A DNA stretch of 9,647 bases from Chloroflexota bacterium (GCA_029777225.1 JAKOSR010000049.1:1-9647), one strand, 5' to 3'; counted from the first letter of the stretch, positions 1-7,607 are shown. Notes: generated by a model from the sequence alone, not told the origin. A program made the numbers and translations.

Positions 1-587
1 AAGCCTTCCCTGGTAAAGAGGAAAGCGGCACGGTCCATCATCGCCGCGGAAGTGACCAGGATGATGTCCTTGACCGCTTTATCGGTCAGCAGAACACCGG
101 TAAAGCTCGCGTCATCGGCGATGCTGAGGGACTTGTTCTGGGTGAGAATCGCGTCTGCGGGCACCCCGAACTGTGTCAACAAGGTGGCCACCTGGGCGGT
201 TTCTTCAAAGCCACCGGTCACCAGGATTTGTGGGGCGGCCTGCGCTTTGAAGAGGCGCACCGCGTAGAGAATTCGATCGGCTGAGCCATTCACTTCCACC
301 ATCTGGCGCGGGGATTCGGCTGGCTCGGCACCGCCGGCCATCAGGACAATCATGCCAGCTTTGGGCGTCTCCTGTGGGGGAACATAGCGCCATTCCATGG
401 AGCGGGCGAGGAAGGTGGAGAAGTAAACATTACCCAAAACACCCACCAACAGCAGGGAAATCAACACCAGCCAAACCGCCGCCTTTGGTTTTTTGTGGAT
501 GAGCAAGAGGGCAATAAACAAAAACGCAGCCACCAATGCCAGGGGCTGGGCGAATTGACTGAGAACTTTACCCGCGTATGCCAACAT
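1..587 (-). CDS. YdcF/SanA/ElyC-type DUF218 membrane protein, 3' end cut by window edge
   Basis: An open frame of 195 codons runs from ATG at 587 to the left edge with no stop, so the C-terminus is missing. AAGGAG at 594-599 lies 6 bases before the ATG. Residues about 15-35 and 40-60 form two hydrophobic membrane segments, with KKPK between them. A soluble domain follows: a hydrophobic strand ending MIVLMAGG, then RILYAVRLFKAQ, a strand ending ILVTGG, and IILVTSAAMMDRAAFLF. This order matches the DUF218 domain of YdcF/SanA/ElyC proteins, some of which act in cell-envelope maintenance; the biochemical role is mostly unknown. Two usual family signatures look altered: the ENA-like segment reads SLSIADDAS, and the TSxxHxxRA segment reads TSAAMMDRA, with Met where His is common. 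The family call is fairly sure; the function is not. Confidence 0.8.
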   Translation of the reverse strand, partial: MLAYAGKVLSQFAQPLALVAAFLFIALLLIHKKPKAAVWLVLISLLLVGVLGNVYFSTFLARSMEWRYVPPQETPKAGMIVLMAGGAEPAESPRQMVEVNGSADRILYAVRLFKAQAAPQILVTGGFEETAQVATLLTQFGVPADAILTQNKSLSIADDASFTGVLLTDKAVKDIILVTSAAMMDRAAFLFTREG

Positions 588-616
588 TTTGAACTCCTTC
601 ACATGCCGTTCTTAGG

Positions 617-622
617 AGTATA
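617..622 (-). promoter_or_regulatory. Possible -10 box for the DUF218 gene
   Basis: On the minus strand TATACT matches five of six bases of the sigma-70 -10 consensus and lies about 30 bases before the ATG at 587. I see no convincing -35 box at normal spacing, so this is a weak call. Confidence 0.2.
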
Positions 623-806
623 GTTGCAAGAAACGCGCCAAATCAGGGTTGGCGGAAATCCAGGCAACGGGTGGGCATCCACGGCGGCGCCGATACCGAA
701 AAACAGCTAACCGCGAATGGGCAGGTGGTAAAGGAGAGAAATTTTGAAACGTCAGGACGTGGCAGGCAAATGCGGCAGGGTACCACGCTAATAAGGCGCA
801 AGGCTA

Positions 807-812
807 TATAAT
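807..812 (+). promoter_or_regulatory. Possible -10 box for the membrane glycosyltransferase gene
   Basis: An exact TATAAT lies 43 bases before the ATG at 856, inside the only AT-rich patch of the 588-855 gap. No TTGACA-like element is visible 16-18 bases upstream. Its position is right for the glycosyltransferase promoter, but a hexamer alone is thin evidence. Confidence 0.3.
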
Positions 813-855
813 TAGCTTTCAGCTGGTTTTGTTTGAGTAGGGTGACTGTGGAAAA

Positions 856-2448
856 ATGAATCGAACTGAAAAATTGTCACGCTCCAAGTTTAGGCACCTT
901 CCGCTGCTTTTCGGAATTTTTGGCATCGCGCTGCTTATCCGCCTGGTTGGGCTCAAGTTTGGTTTCCCATTGTTGACGCACCACGATGAAATATTCATCA
1001 TCGACCCGCTTATCCGGATGTCCAAGGCGCATTCGCTTGATTCAGGCCATTACAACAAACCCACGCAAATCACGTACATCATCCAGTTTGTGTGGCTGAA
1101 CTTGTTGAGCAAACTCAAGTTTCATCAAAACATGGGCTGGGCGTACACCCAGGATCCGCTGTTCTTCTATTTCTATGGCCGCCTGGTCTACGCGGTGATG
1201 GGCGCGTTCATCCCATTGGTTGCCTGGAAAATCGGCAAATCCTTCAAAGGGATAAATTTTTCGCTCCCGGCCGCACTGCTGACCTGTTTTTATCCGGCCT
1301 TCGTGGACAATTCGCACTACATCGGTGTGGATGTTTCCATCACCTTATTCACCCTGCTGATTATCCTGTTTTGTTTGCTTTACCTTCAAGGCGGAAAGAC
1401 GCGCTGGCTCGTGCTGGCTTGCGTTATGGTGAGCATAAACACGCTGGAAAAATACCCGGGTATTCTTTCCCTTTTCATCCCGATTGTGACCATCGTCATT
1501 CAGGCTTTCTCCAGCCAGGGCCCGTGCCGCCCTCACCGTTTACGCTTTATCCTTGGGCATGTAGGCCTGGCTTTGGGCATCACCGTCGCGGCGATGTTCG
1601 TCATCGCGCCACATCTTTTCATCAAGTGGCAGGCAGTCCGTGACGTGCTCATCTATGAAAGCCGGTCCAATCACCTTGGCGCAGACAACCTGGACTGGGC
1701 TGGGAATCTGCTTTTCTACCTGCAGGTTTTCATCAAAAATGGGGGTTGGATGACGACGGCGTTTGCCCTGGTGGGGCTGGCAGTGGCGGTCAGGCGCCGG
1801 CAGCCTGCCTATTTGCTGCTGTTTTTCGGCGCTGGCTACTGGGTAGCATTGAGCAAGCTGGGCCTGCACTGGGAGCGCTGGTCCTTGCCGATGGTAATCA
1901 CCCCGCTCTTGCTGGCCGCGATGGGGGTGGCTGACTGTTGGCAATGGACAGCCAAAAAGAGGTTTTGGCGGGCTGCCCTCGTTTTGGTTTTGAGCATGGG
2001 CCTGGTTCTCATCGCGATGGATGGACTGACCGCATCCATCACCATGGCCTGGCCGGATACCCGGGTGGCCGGCCTGAACTATGCCGAAGCGCACCAAATC
2101 ACCCCAGAAAACACCCACGCGGAAGGTTACAGCCCCTACCTTGCACGAGTATTCAAGACTATTTTTGATACAGACCTTGATAACCCCGGCGGGAAAGAAT
2201 ACGTCATCCTCTCTTCCTATATTTACGGCCGTTATGCCGCGGAACCGGAACGGTACGCCAAGGAAAACGCCTTTTATGCCGCTGTGCGGGAAGAAGGTGA
2301 ATTGGTGTACGAGATTTCCCCCTCGCCGTTGCCCGCGAATTACCGGCAACGGTTGGATGTGTTAGTCGATTACTTCAGGCACCTGGTGTGGGGCACCGAC
2401 ATCCGGTATTCAATTGGGCCGGTCCTGCAGTTCTACAAACTCCATTAG
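856..2448 (+). CDS. GT-C fold (PMT/GT39-like) polytopic membrane glycosyltransferase
   Basis: The 530-residue protein has a basic N-terminus, then a hydrophobic segment at about 14-38, and a first outward loop with HHDE at 42-45. An acidic Asp-Glu in this loop is the hallmark of PMT_2/ArnT-type GT-C enzymes, which move a sugar from a polyprenyl-phosphate carrier onto a protein, lipid or glycan outside the membrane. NKPTQ at about 67-71 and further membrane segments follow to about residue 385. LHWERWSLP at about 347-355 resembles the conserved (E)RYxLP segment of the family. The last 130 residues are mostly soluble, with YVILSSYIYGRY, a stretch often found in bacterial members. An in-frame TAG at 838 limits the start, making ATG 856 the only good choice. 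The ribosome site is weak (AGGGTGA, 10 bases away). Donor and acceptor are unknown. Confidence 0.82.
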   Translation: MNRTEKLSRSKFRHLPLLFGIFGIALLIRLVGLKFGFPLLTHHDEIFIIDPLIRMSKAHSLDSGHYNKPTQITYIIQFVWLNLLSKLKFHQNMGWAYTQDPLFFYFYGRLVYAVMGAFIPLVAWKIGKSFKGINFSLPAALLTCFYPAFVDNSHYIGVDVSITLFTLLIILFCLLYLQGGKTRWLVLACVMVSINTLEKYPGILSLFIPIVTIVIQAFSSQGPCRPHRLRFILGHVGLALGITVAAMFVIAPHLFIKWQAVRDVLIYESRSNHLGADNLDWAGNLLFYLQVFIKNGGWMTTAFALVGLAVAVRRRQPAYLLLFFGAGYWVALSKLGLHWERWSLPMVITPLLLAAMGVADCWQWTAKKRFWRAALVLVLSMGLVLIAMDGLTASITMAWPDTRVAGLNYAEAHQITPENTHAEGYSPYLARVFKTIFDTDLDNPGGKEYVILSSYIYGRYAAEPERYAKENAFYAAVREEGELVYEISPSPLPANYRQRLDVLVDYFRHLVWGTDIRYSIGPVLQFYKLH

Positions 2449-2463
2449 CTCCGCGGAACACCG

Positions 2464-2479
2464 GCCGGTTCAGACCGGC
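2464..2479. terminator. Small stem-loop between convergent genes
   Basis: GCCGGT (2464-2469) and ACCGGC (2474-2479) can form a 6-base-pair stem with a 4-base loop, exactly where the plus-strand glycosyltransferase and minus-strand GH1 genes meet. It overlaps the GH1 stop codon. There is no T-run on either side, so it is at best a weak bidirectional pause or terminator. Confidence 0.22.
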
Positions 2480-3798
2480 ATAATCCGGTTGAGGGCGGCG
2501 GAGGCCCACTTTTCAACCATTTCGGAAGAAAGGGCATTCGCCCGGCAGATTTCTGCGTAGAGGTCCACGCTTGGCCGGCGAACGCGCGCCTGGGTTTCCT
2601 CGTTCAGGCCCCAAAGACCGAAGCGTTGGGTCCAGCCGCGTTCCCACTCGAAATTATCCACCAGGCTCCAGTGGAAATAGCCCTTGATGGGGAAGTTGAA
2701 ATTCACCATGTGCCACATCTGGTGCACGTGTTCCACCAGGTACTTGCGGCGGAAGTCATCCTTCGAATCTTCCGCCCCGTTCTCCGTGATGTAAATCGGC
2801 AGGCCAAAGCGGTTGCCCCATTCGATGCACTGCTTAAAGCCTTCGGGGTCGTTGGCGAGAAAGCCGCCTTCGGAGAGCTCCAAATCCTTGCGGAAAAAGC
2901 GCCGCGTGTACATGTCCTTGGAGCGGGTCAGGTCAAAGCGGATGGTCTCGCGCGTGTAATAATTGAGCCCGATGAAGTCCTGCGTGCCTTTGGCCTGGGG
3001 AATGGCTTCGCGCAGCATGCGCGCGTCGAACCGGCCAGTTTGCAGGGCCTGGGCAAAGGAATTGTTGAAAACCTGGTCATAAAGCCGGACCGCCTGCCTG
3101 GTGAGCGGGTTCCAGTCCCCGGCAATGAAGCCACGCCAATGGTGGGCGACCCCAACCTGGGCGTTGGGCTGGATTTCATGGATGACCTGGTAGGCAAGCG
3201 CGTGGGCTTTCACCAGGTTGCTGAGCACTTTTAGGGCGGCCTTCATGTCGTTGCGGCCGGGTGGAAACCCTCCCCCCAGGTAGGCGCCGGTGGCATAGAC
3301 GTTTGGCTCGTTAATCGTCACCCAAAGGTTGCAGTGGGGTGCCAGGGCCTGCACCGCGCGCCGCACAAAAGCGCCAAAAAGGGTGACCGCTTCGTCATTT
3401 TCCCAGCCGCCCATTTCCATCAACCATTGGGGGTTCGAGAAATGGTGCAGGGTGAGCATGGCGATCATGCCGCGCTCTTTGAGGCCCAGGAGCATCTCGC
3501 GGTAGCGGTCCAGGGCGGTTTCATCCCAACGGTCGGGTTCCGGCTGGACGCGCGACCACTCCACCGAAAGGCGATGCGCGTTTTGGAAGGTTTCACTCGC
3601 GCGGTCAAAATCCTCGCGCCAGCGGCGGCCGGCCCACCAGTCACAGGCTTTGCCGGATTTATCCCCGTTGCGGATGTTGCCCTCGCCCTGCTCCCACGCC
3701 CACCAGTCGTTGTTGAGGTTGTTGCCTTCCACCTGGTGCGCGGCGGTAGCCGTACCCCACAGGAAGCCGCTAGGAAAGTTGAAGATTGCTCTGGGCAT
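2470..3798 (-). CDS. GH1 family beta-glycosidase (beta-glucosidase type)
   Basis: This 442-residue protein is full length for GH1, a retaining beta-glycosidase (TIM barrel) family. It opens with the typical FPSGFLWGTATAAHQVEG (residues 8-25). Further hallmarks are LHHF at 117-120, the acid/base motif TINEP with Glu164, NYYTR at 279-283, the nucleophile motif YITENG with Glu339, and HWSLVDNFEWERG at 376-388, where the Glu384-Trp385 pair normally contacts the glycone. No signal peptide is visible, so it is probably cytoplasmic and acts on imported oligosaccharides or glycosides. An ATG at 3810 lies 12 bases upstream in frame but has no ribosome site. The chosen ATG at 3798 has GGAG (3805-3808) 6 bases before it and gives the normal family N-terminus. 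Beta-glucosidase, beta-galactosidase or beta-fucosidase activity cannot be told apart by eye. The gene is divergent from nagA. Confidence 0.93.
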   Translation of the reverse strand: MPRAIFNFPSGFLWGTATAAHQVEGNNLNNDWWAWEQGEGNIRNGDKSGKACDWWAGRRWREDFDRASETFQNAHRLSVEWSRVQPEPDRWDETALDRYREMLLGLKERGMIAMLTLHHFSNPQWLMEMGGWENDEAVTLFGAFVRRAVQALAPHCNLWVTINEPNVYATGAYLGGGFPPGRNDMKAALKVLSNLVKAHALAYQVIHEIQPNAQVGVAHHWRGFIAGDWNPLTRQAVRLYDQVFNNSFAQALQTGRFDARMLREAIPQAKGTQDFIGLNYYTRETIRFDLTRSKDMYTRRFFRKDLELSEGGFLANDPEGFKQCIEWGNRFGLPIYITENGAEDSKDDFRRKYLVEHVHQMWHMVNFNFPIKGYFHWSLVDNFEWERGWTQRFGLWGLNEETQARVRRPSVDLYAEICRANALSSEMVEKWASAALNRIMPV

Positions 3799-3852
3799 GC
3801 TGCGCTCCATTCGGAAATGATTTTTTGGCTCCAGCGATGCTGGACACGTGCC

Positions 3853-3865
3853 TTGATTTTATCAA
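3853..3865. promoter_or_regulatory. Palindrome in the GH1/nagA divergent gap, possible operator
   Basis: TTGAT, TTT, ATCAA is a perfect 5-3-5 inverted repeat located 55 bases upstream of the GH1 start, in the 264-base divergent gap between GH1 and nagA. The place and size suit a repressor site, but no regulator gene is in the window and short AT-rich palindromes arise by chance. Confidence 0.2.
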
Positions 3866-4062
3866 ATCCCAGCCCGTTACCATCTGGAAAGGCAGTAAAT
3901 GCCAGCAAGTGTACGGCAGAAAGGCGAGGTCTTGTCAGATGGGTGTCGCTTCAGAGAATGGCATAAGTTCTCATCTGGAGGAAGGGCCGGCGGTGTGATA
4001 CCATTCTGGGCAGAACGACCTTTTCAATACGAATAACCAACACGAACGCCCGAGGATAACCG

Positions 4063-5226
4063 ATGAACACTTTACTGACACATTGCCAGCTTGTTTTACC
4101 CGACCGCGTGGAATCCGATGGCATGGTCCTCGTTCGAGATGGAAAAATCGCGTACGCGGGGCCCAAGAAAGACTGGGACGAGATCGTAGACCAACAGCTG
4201 GACCTGGACGGGCTCACCTTGGCACCGGGGTTTGTGGATATCCACGTGCACGGCGGCAATGGCATTACCTTCGGCGAAGGCGACCTGGCGGCCAACACCC
4301 GCGCGTATTCAGCCTGGGTGGCGGGCAAGGGCGTGACCGGCTACCTGATGTCCGTGGCTAGTGCCGACAAGGCCTCGCTCCTGGACATTATTGGGGCATA
4401 CGTCCCCATCCTGGAGAATCCACCAGCCGGTGCGGAGCCGCTTGGGCTGCACCTGGAAGGACCATACCTGAACCCCAAGAGGAAAGGCGCGTTTAACCCG
4501 GCCTGGCTGCGCGAGCCCAGCACGGCAGAAGCCCACGAATGGATAACTGCCGCCCAAGGTTGGATAAAGCAGGTTACGCTGGCGACGGAGCTCAGCAATG
4601 CCGGGGAAATCGCGCGTGAATGCCGTGAAAACGGCGTTGTGCCCGCGCTCGGCCACACCGACGCAACTTATGAGATAGCCCGGGCGGCCCTTCAGGCGGA
4701 TTTCACGCATGTGACCCACACCTTCAACGCCCAACGCGGGTTTGACCACCGCGAGCCGGGGGTGGTGGGCGCGGTTTTGACCTCGGAATCGGCCACCGCG
4801 GAAATTATCGCGGACATGAAACACGTTCATCCGGCCGCGGTCAAATTGCTGTGGAAGTGCCTGGGTACAGAGCGCCTGGTGGGAGTGACGGACGCCATGT
4901 CCGCGGCTGGGCTGGCGGATGGGGAGTACGCGCTGGTGGGCAACCCGGTCTGGGTGAAGGATGGCAAGGCCACGCTGGCGGATGGCACGCTGGCGGGGAG
5001 TATCGCTACCATGGACCAATGCCTGGCCAACCTGGTCAACAAGGTTGGCATGTCACTGCCTGAGGCCGTCAGAGTAGTGGCCACCAATCCGGCACGGGTG
5101 ATTGGGCTGAGAGCGCGCCTGGGGACTTTGGAAGCAGGCAAAGACGCCAGCCTGACAGCTTTTGACGGTCAGTTCACGGTACGCTGGACGATGGTCAGGG
5201 GTGAGGTGTGTTTTGGCACCCTGTAG
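4063..5226 (+). CDS. nagA: N-acetylglucosamine-6-phosphate deacetylase
   Basis: NagA removes the acetyl group from GlcNAc-6-P to give GlcN-6-P and acetate in the cytoplasm. It belongs to the amidohydrolase superfamily. The 387 residues match the usual family length. Seen in order: PGFVDIHVHGGNG with His61 and His63, the metal-ligand Glu132 in HLEGPY, His198 in ALGHTDA, His219 in THVTHTFNA, the substrate-loop segment REPGVVG, and the catalytic Asp277 in VTDAMSAAG. The C-terminal part has LAGSIATMD and ATNPARVIGL, also typical. The start ATG has GAGG (4052-4055) 7 bases upstream. The gene is convergent with the nanE-containing operon, 21 bases from the kinase stop. NanE's product is this enzyme's substrate, so the two probably work in one pathway despite opposite strands. 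No NagB is present in the window. Confidence 0.95.
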   Translation: MNTLLTHCQLVLPDRVESDGMVLVRDGKIAYAGPKKDWDEIVDQQLDLDGLTLAPGFVDIHVHGGNGITFGEGDLAANTRAYSAWVAGKGVTGYLMSVASADKASLLDIIGAYVPILENPPAGAEPLGLHLEGPYLNPKRKGAFNPAWLREPSTAEAHEWITAAQGWIKQVTLATELSNAGEIARECRENGVVPALGHTDATYEIARAALQADFTHVTHTFNAQRGFDHREPGVVGAVLTSESATAEIIADMKHVHPAAVKLLWKCLGTERLVGVTDAMSAAGLADGEYALVGNPVWVKDGKATLADGTLAGSIATMDQCLANLVNKVGMSLPEAVRVVATNPARVIGLRARLGTLEAGKDASLTAFDGQFTVRWTMVRGEVCFGTL

Positions 5227-5247
5227 GTTTGGTAAGACAATCCTGGT

Positions 5248-6789
5248 TTAGAGGCTGCGTCGCAAGTCGCTCAATTTCCACATCAGCTGATTCGTCTGCT
5301 GGTACAGCTCGCGGAATAGCTGGTAGAACGGCGTATAGCGGGCGTAATTCTCCGGTGAGGGAATAAACGCGCGATTGTGCTTGACCCAGCGATTCACATC
5401 GCTGAGGGCGGTGAACCTGCCGATGCCCAGCCCAGCCAGGAAGGCATCGCCATAAGACGCCCCATGCTGTTTTTCTGGTATTTCAATTTTTAAATTAGTA
5501 ATATCCGCGATAATTTGCATCCAGGCCTGGTTATAGGTGGCGCCGCCGACGCCCAACACGCGCCTGGGGACGGCGCCTTCAGCCGAAAGGGTGTCGATGT
5601 TGTGACGAAGCCCATATCCTACACCCTCAAGCAAGGCGCGATAGACATCCGCGCGTGTGTGTTTTAGCGTGAGCCCAAAGAGCACACCACTGGCGTCCGG
5701 GTCATAAAATGGGGTGCGTTCCCCTCCGAAGTAGGGCAAAGCCACCAGGCCTTTGGCGCCCAGCGAGGATTCATTGAGCAGGTTCCCCAGGGCGGCATAC
5801 GCATTGGGGCCGCCAGCTGCTTGCGCGGCGACTTCTTCAGGGGAGAAGTTATCCCTGAACCAGCGCGTGAGGCTGCCAAGCGTGGCCATGCCCCCAACCA
5901 GCGCGAAGGTGCCAGGCCTCAACCAGTTGAGCCCCCAAAAATTCTCACTGCGAACCCAGTGGTCCGTGCGCAGGATGAGGGAGTTACTGCTGCCGAACAT
6001 CATCATCATGTCGCCTTCGTCCGTCAGCCCGGTGCTGATGGCTTCAGCGGCAGCATCAATGGTGCCGCCTATCACAGGGGTACCGGGAAGCAGCCCCGTT
6101 TCAGCGGCAGCCCTGGTGGTCACATGGCCGGCCACATCCGTGGTCCAGATAATCCTGGGCAATACCGTGCGCGGATTTACCCCAAGGATTTCCCCTTCCA
6201 GCCAGGCATTGTTCTCCACGTCCACAAATGGCGCGACGCTGCAGGCAGAGTAGGCGTCAATCGTCACGTCACCGGTCAGTTTGAGCACAAGATAGGATTG
6301 GCAGGTGAGGAACCAACGCGCCCGCTCGAAGACTTCAGGTTCATTGTTCTTAATCCAGAGAATCTTGGGGCCGGCCGAGGAGGAAGAGAGGTTGGAGCCG
6401 GACATTTTGAAAATTGCTTCCCTGCCCAACGCCTCCTCGCATTGCTGTATCTCAAGCTTGGCACGCGTATCAATGCCATAGAGAATGGCCTGGCGCAGGG
6501 GATGACCTTCCGCGTCCACTGGCAGCACGCAGGGTCCAATGCCAGAAACGCCCACCGCTTTGACTTCGGCGGCAGGAATGGCGCTTTCATTCAACAGGCT
6601 GCGGCAGATGCGAACGAATTCCTGCCACCAAATCCCCTCCGGGTCGTGCTCGACCCAACCCGGTTTGGGCATGGAGAGGTTGTGCTCGATAACGTGTGAG
6701 GAAACGACATCGCCCGTATCCGCGTTGACCAGCACCCCCTTGGATGAATAAGTACCAATATCCACACCCAGCAAGTATTCGTTAGCCAT
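5248..6789 (-). CDS. FGGY-family carbohydrate kinase, substrate unknown
   Basis: The protein of 513 residues carries both FGGY domains. The N-terminal domain has the phosphate-binding segment LLGVDIGTYSSKG (6-18), GWVEHDPEGIWW (44-55) and YGIDTRA (104-110) with sugar-contacting Asp107. The C-terminal domain has the catalytic-base motif GGTIDAAAEA with Asp245, FGGERTPFYDP (354-364), EGVGYGLRH (388-396) and the nucleotide-binding VLGVGGA (411-417). Overall it looks like xylulokinase-like FGGY proteins, but the QMHG substrate motif of true xylulokinases is replaced by GIGP at 83-86, so I do not assign xylulose. A TTG at 6822 would add 11 residues but sits within the terminator's T-run; ATG 6789 gives the usual short N-terminus. 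It follows nanE by 86 bases. ManNAc or a related amino sugar is a possible substrate by context only, since ManNAc kinases are normally ROK-family (NanK). Confidence 0.88.
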   Translation of the reverse strand: MANEYLLGVDIGTYSSKGVLVNADTGDVVSSHVIEHNLSMPKPGWVEHDPEGIWWQEFVRICRSLLNESAIPAAEVKAVGVSGIGPCVLPVDAEGHPLRQAILYGIDTRAKLEIQQCEEALGREAIFKMSGSNLSSSSAGPKILWIKNNEPEVFERARWFLTCQSYLVLKLTGDVTIDAYSACSVAPFVDVENNAWLEGEILGVNPRTVLPRIIWTTDVAGHVTTRAAAETGLLPGTPVIGGTIDAAAEAISTGLTDEGDMMMMFGSSNSLILRTDHWVRSENFWGLNWLRPGTFALVGGMATLGSLTRWFRDNFSPEEVAAQAAGGPNAYAALGNLLNESSLGAKGLVALPYFGGERTPFYDPDASGVLFGLTLKHTRADVYRALLEGVGYGLRHNIDTLSAEGAVPRRVLGVGGATYNQAWMQIIADITNLKIEIPEKQHGASYGDAFLAGLGIGRFTALSDVNRWVKHNRAFIPSPENYARYTPFYQLFRELYQQTNQLMWKLSDLRRSL

Positions 6790-6820
6790 AGCCTTTTCTT
6801 TCCATTCCTGAACAGATTTC

Positions 6821-6857
6821 AAAAGACCCCAGTCGCGGTGGTCGCCACGGCTGGGGT
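6821..6857 (-). terminator. Intrinsic terminator or attenuator between nanE and the FGGY kinase
   Basis: On the minus strand a hairpin has an outer stem ACCCCAG/CTGGGGT of 7 pairs, an internal loop, then GTGG/CCAC around a 3-base loop, followed directly by CTTTT. It starts about 18 bases after the nanE stop and ends about 31 bases before the kinase ATG. This layout suits termination after nanE with partial read-through to the kinase. The T-run is short, so efficiency may be modest. Confidence 0.5.
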
Positions 6858-6875
6858 TGGGTTTGAGCGAGTGGG

Positions 6876-7580
6876 TCAGCTGTTTATCAGCTTGACGTAG
6901 CGTGCAGTGATTTCCTTGGGGCGCGTGATTGCCCCACCGACCACCACGGCCGTGGCCCCGTTATCCAGGGCCTGTTTGACCTCTTCAGGGGTATGGTAAC
7001 GGCCTTCACCAATCACGGGCACCGTCAGAACAGCCGCGAGGCGCTTGATGAGGTCCAGGTCCGGGCCTTCCAGCTTGGTGCTGTAATCCGTGTAGCCTGA
7101 AAGCGTGGTGGAGACCATATCCGCGCCGGCCGCCTGGGCTTCAACGCCTTCTTCGAAGGTGGAGATGTCCGCCATCACCAGGCAATCGGTCTGTTCGTGG
7201 ATTCGCGCGATGAAATCCGCCAAGTCACCTTCGGGATGGGGGCGTTTGGTGCAATCGATGGCGATGATATCCGCGCCGGCTTCGGCGATGGCAATGGCAT
7301 GCTTCAGCGTCGGGGTGATAATCACAGGCGTGTCCGGCAGCACTTCTTTGTAAAGGCCGATGAGCGGCAAATCAACCTTTTCCCTGATGGCTTTCACATC
7401 GGGCGGGGTATTGGCCCGGATTGCTCTTGCACCGCCTTCCGCGGCGGCCATGGCCATTTTGGCCATGATGTCACTGCCGAACAAGGCCTCAGTACGCATG
7501 GCCTGGCAGCTGACGATGAGTTGCTTGTGGACCTGGTCCACAAATTTTTGTAAGCGTATGGAGCGGTCTTCTTTGGTCAT
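6876..7580 (-). CDS. nanE: N-acetylmannosamine-6-phosphate 2-epimerase
   Basis: NanE converts ManNAc-6-P to GlcNAc-6-P in sialic-acid and ManNAc catabolism. It is a cytoplasmic TIM-barrel enzyme. The 234 residues fit the family. Conserved stretches are LIVSCQA (21-27), ARAIRAN (51-57), LIGLYKE with Lys78, VIITPTLK, ADIIAIDCTKRPHP with Asp109, MADIST (126-131), STTLSGYT, VPVIGEGRYHTPE with Glu192, and AVVVGGAITRP. Lys78 and Glu192 appear to correspond to the catalytic Lys/Glu pair described for clostridial NanE. A TTG 15 bases upstream would extend the frame, but ATG 7580 has AAGGA 7 bases before it and is preferred. The gene lies 27 bases downstream of the Gfo/Idh/MocA oxidoreductase, very likely in the same transcript. 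Its product is the substrate of the NagA encoded nearby. Confidence 0.95.
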   Translation of the reverse strand: MTKEDRSIRLQKFVDQVHKQLIVSCQAMRTEALFGSDIMAKMAMAAAEGGARAIRANTPPDVKAIREKVDLPLIGLYKEVLPDTPVIITPTLKHAIAIAEAGADIIAIDCTKRPHPEGDLADFIARIHEQTDCLVMADISTFEEGVEAQAAGADMVSTTLSGYTDYSTKLEGPDLDLIKRLAAVLTVPVIGEGRYHTPEEVKQALDNGATAVVVGGAITRPKEITARYVKLINS

Positions 7581-7607
7581 GTTATTTTCCTTCAAAAGCG
7601 CACGCGT

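Noticed and set aside
205..393. 62-codon minus-strand frame in the left region
   Set aside because: It is out of frame with the 195-codon DUF218 frame that spans the same bases and has a ribosome site, membrane segments and family motifs.
1540..2349. Long 269-codon minus-strand open frame inside the membrane glycosyltransferase gene
   Set aside because: It lies antisense within a gene with clear membrane segments and family motifs. Its translation is rich in Gly, Gln, His and Arg with no recognisable domain, as expected of a shadow frame in GC-rich DNA.
3936..3977. Nested inverted repeats upstream of nagA (CAGATG/CATCTG outside, GAGAA/TTCTC inside), considered as a riboswitch or leader hairpin
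   Set aside because: The stems are short, the loops are long and asymmetric, and no known riboswitch core is recognisable, so it is probably chance.
4309..5019. 236-codon minus-strand frame opposite nagA
   Set aside because: Antisense to an unambiguous nagA; the Arg/His/Gly-rich product has no domain logic.
5821..6699. 292-codon plus-strand frame opposite the FGGY kinase
   Set aside because: It is antisense to a full-length kinase with all motifs intact, has low-complexity composition and no ribosome site of note, so it is a shadow.
5248..6789. Naming the FGGY kinase xylulokinase (xylB)
   Set aside because: The overall likeness is to xylulokinase-like proteins, but the QMHG motif is replaced by GIGP and no xylose isomerase is nearby, so the specific name is not supported.
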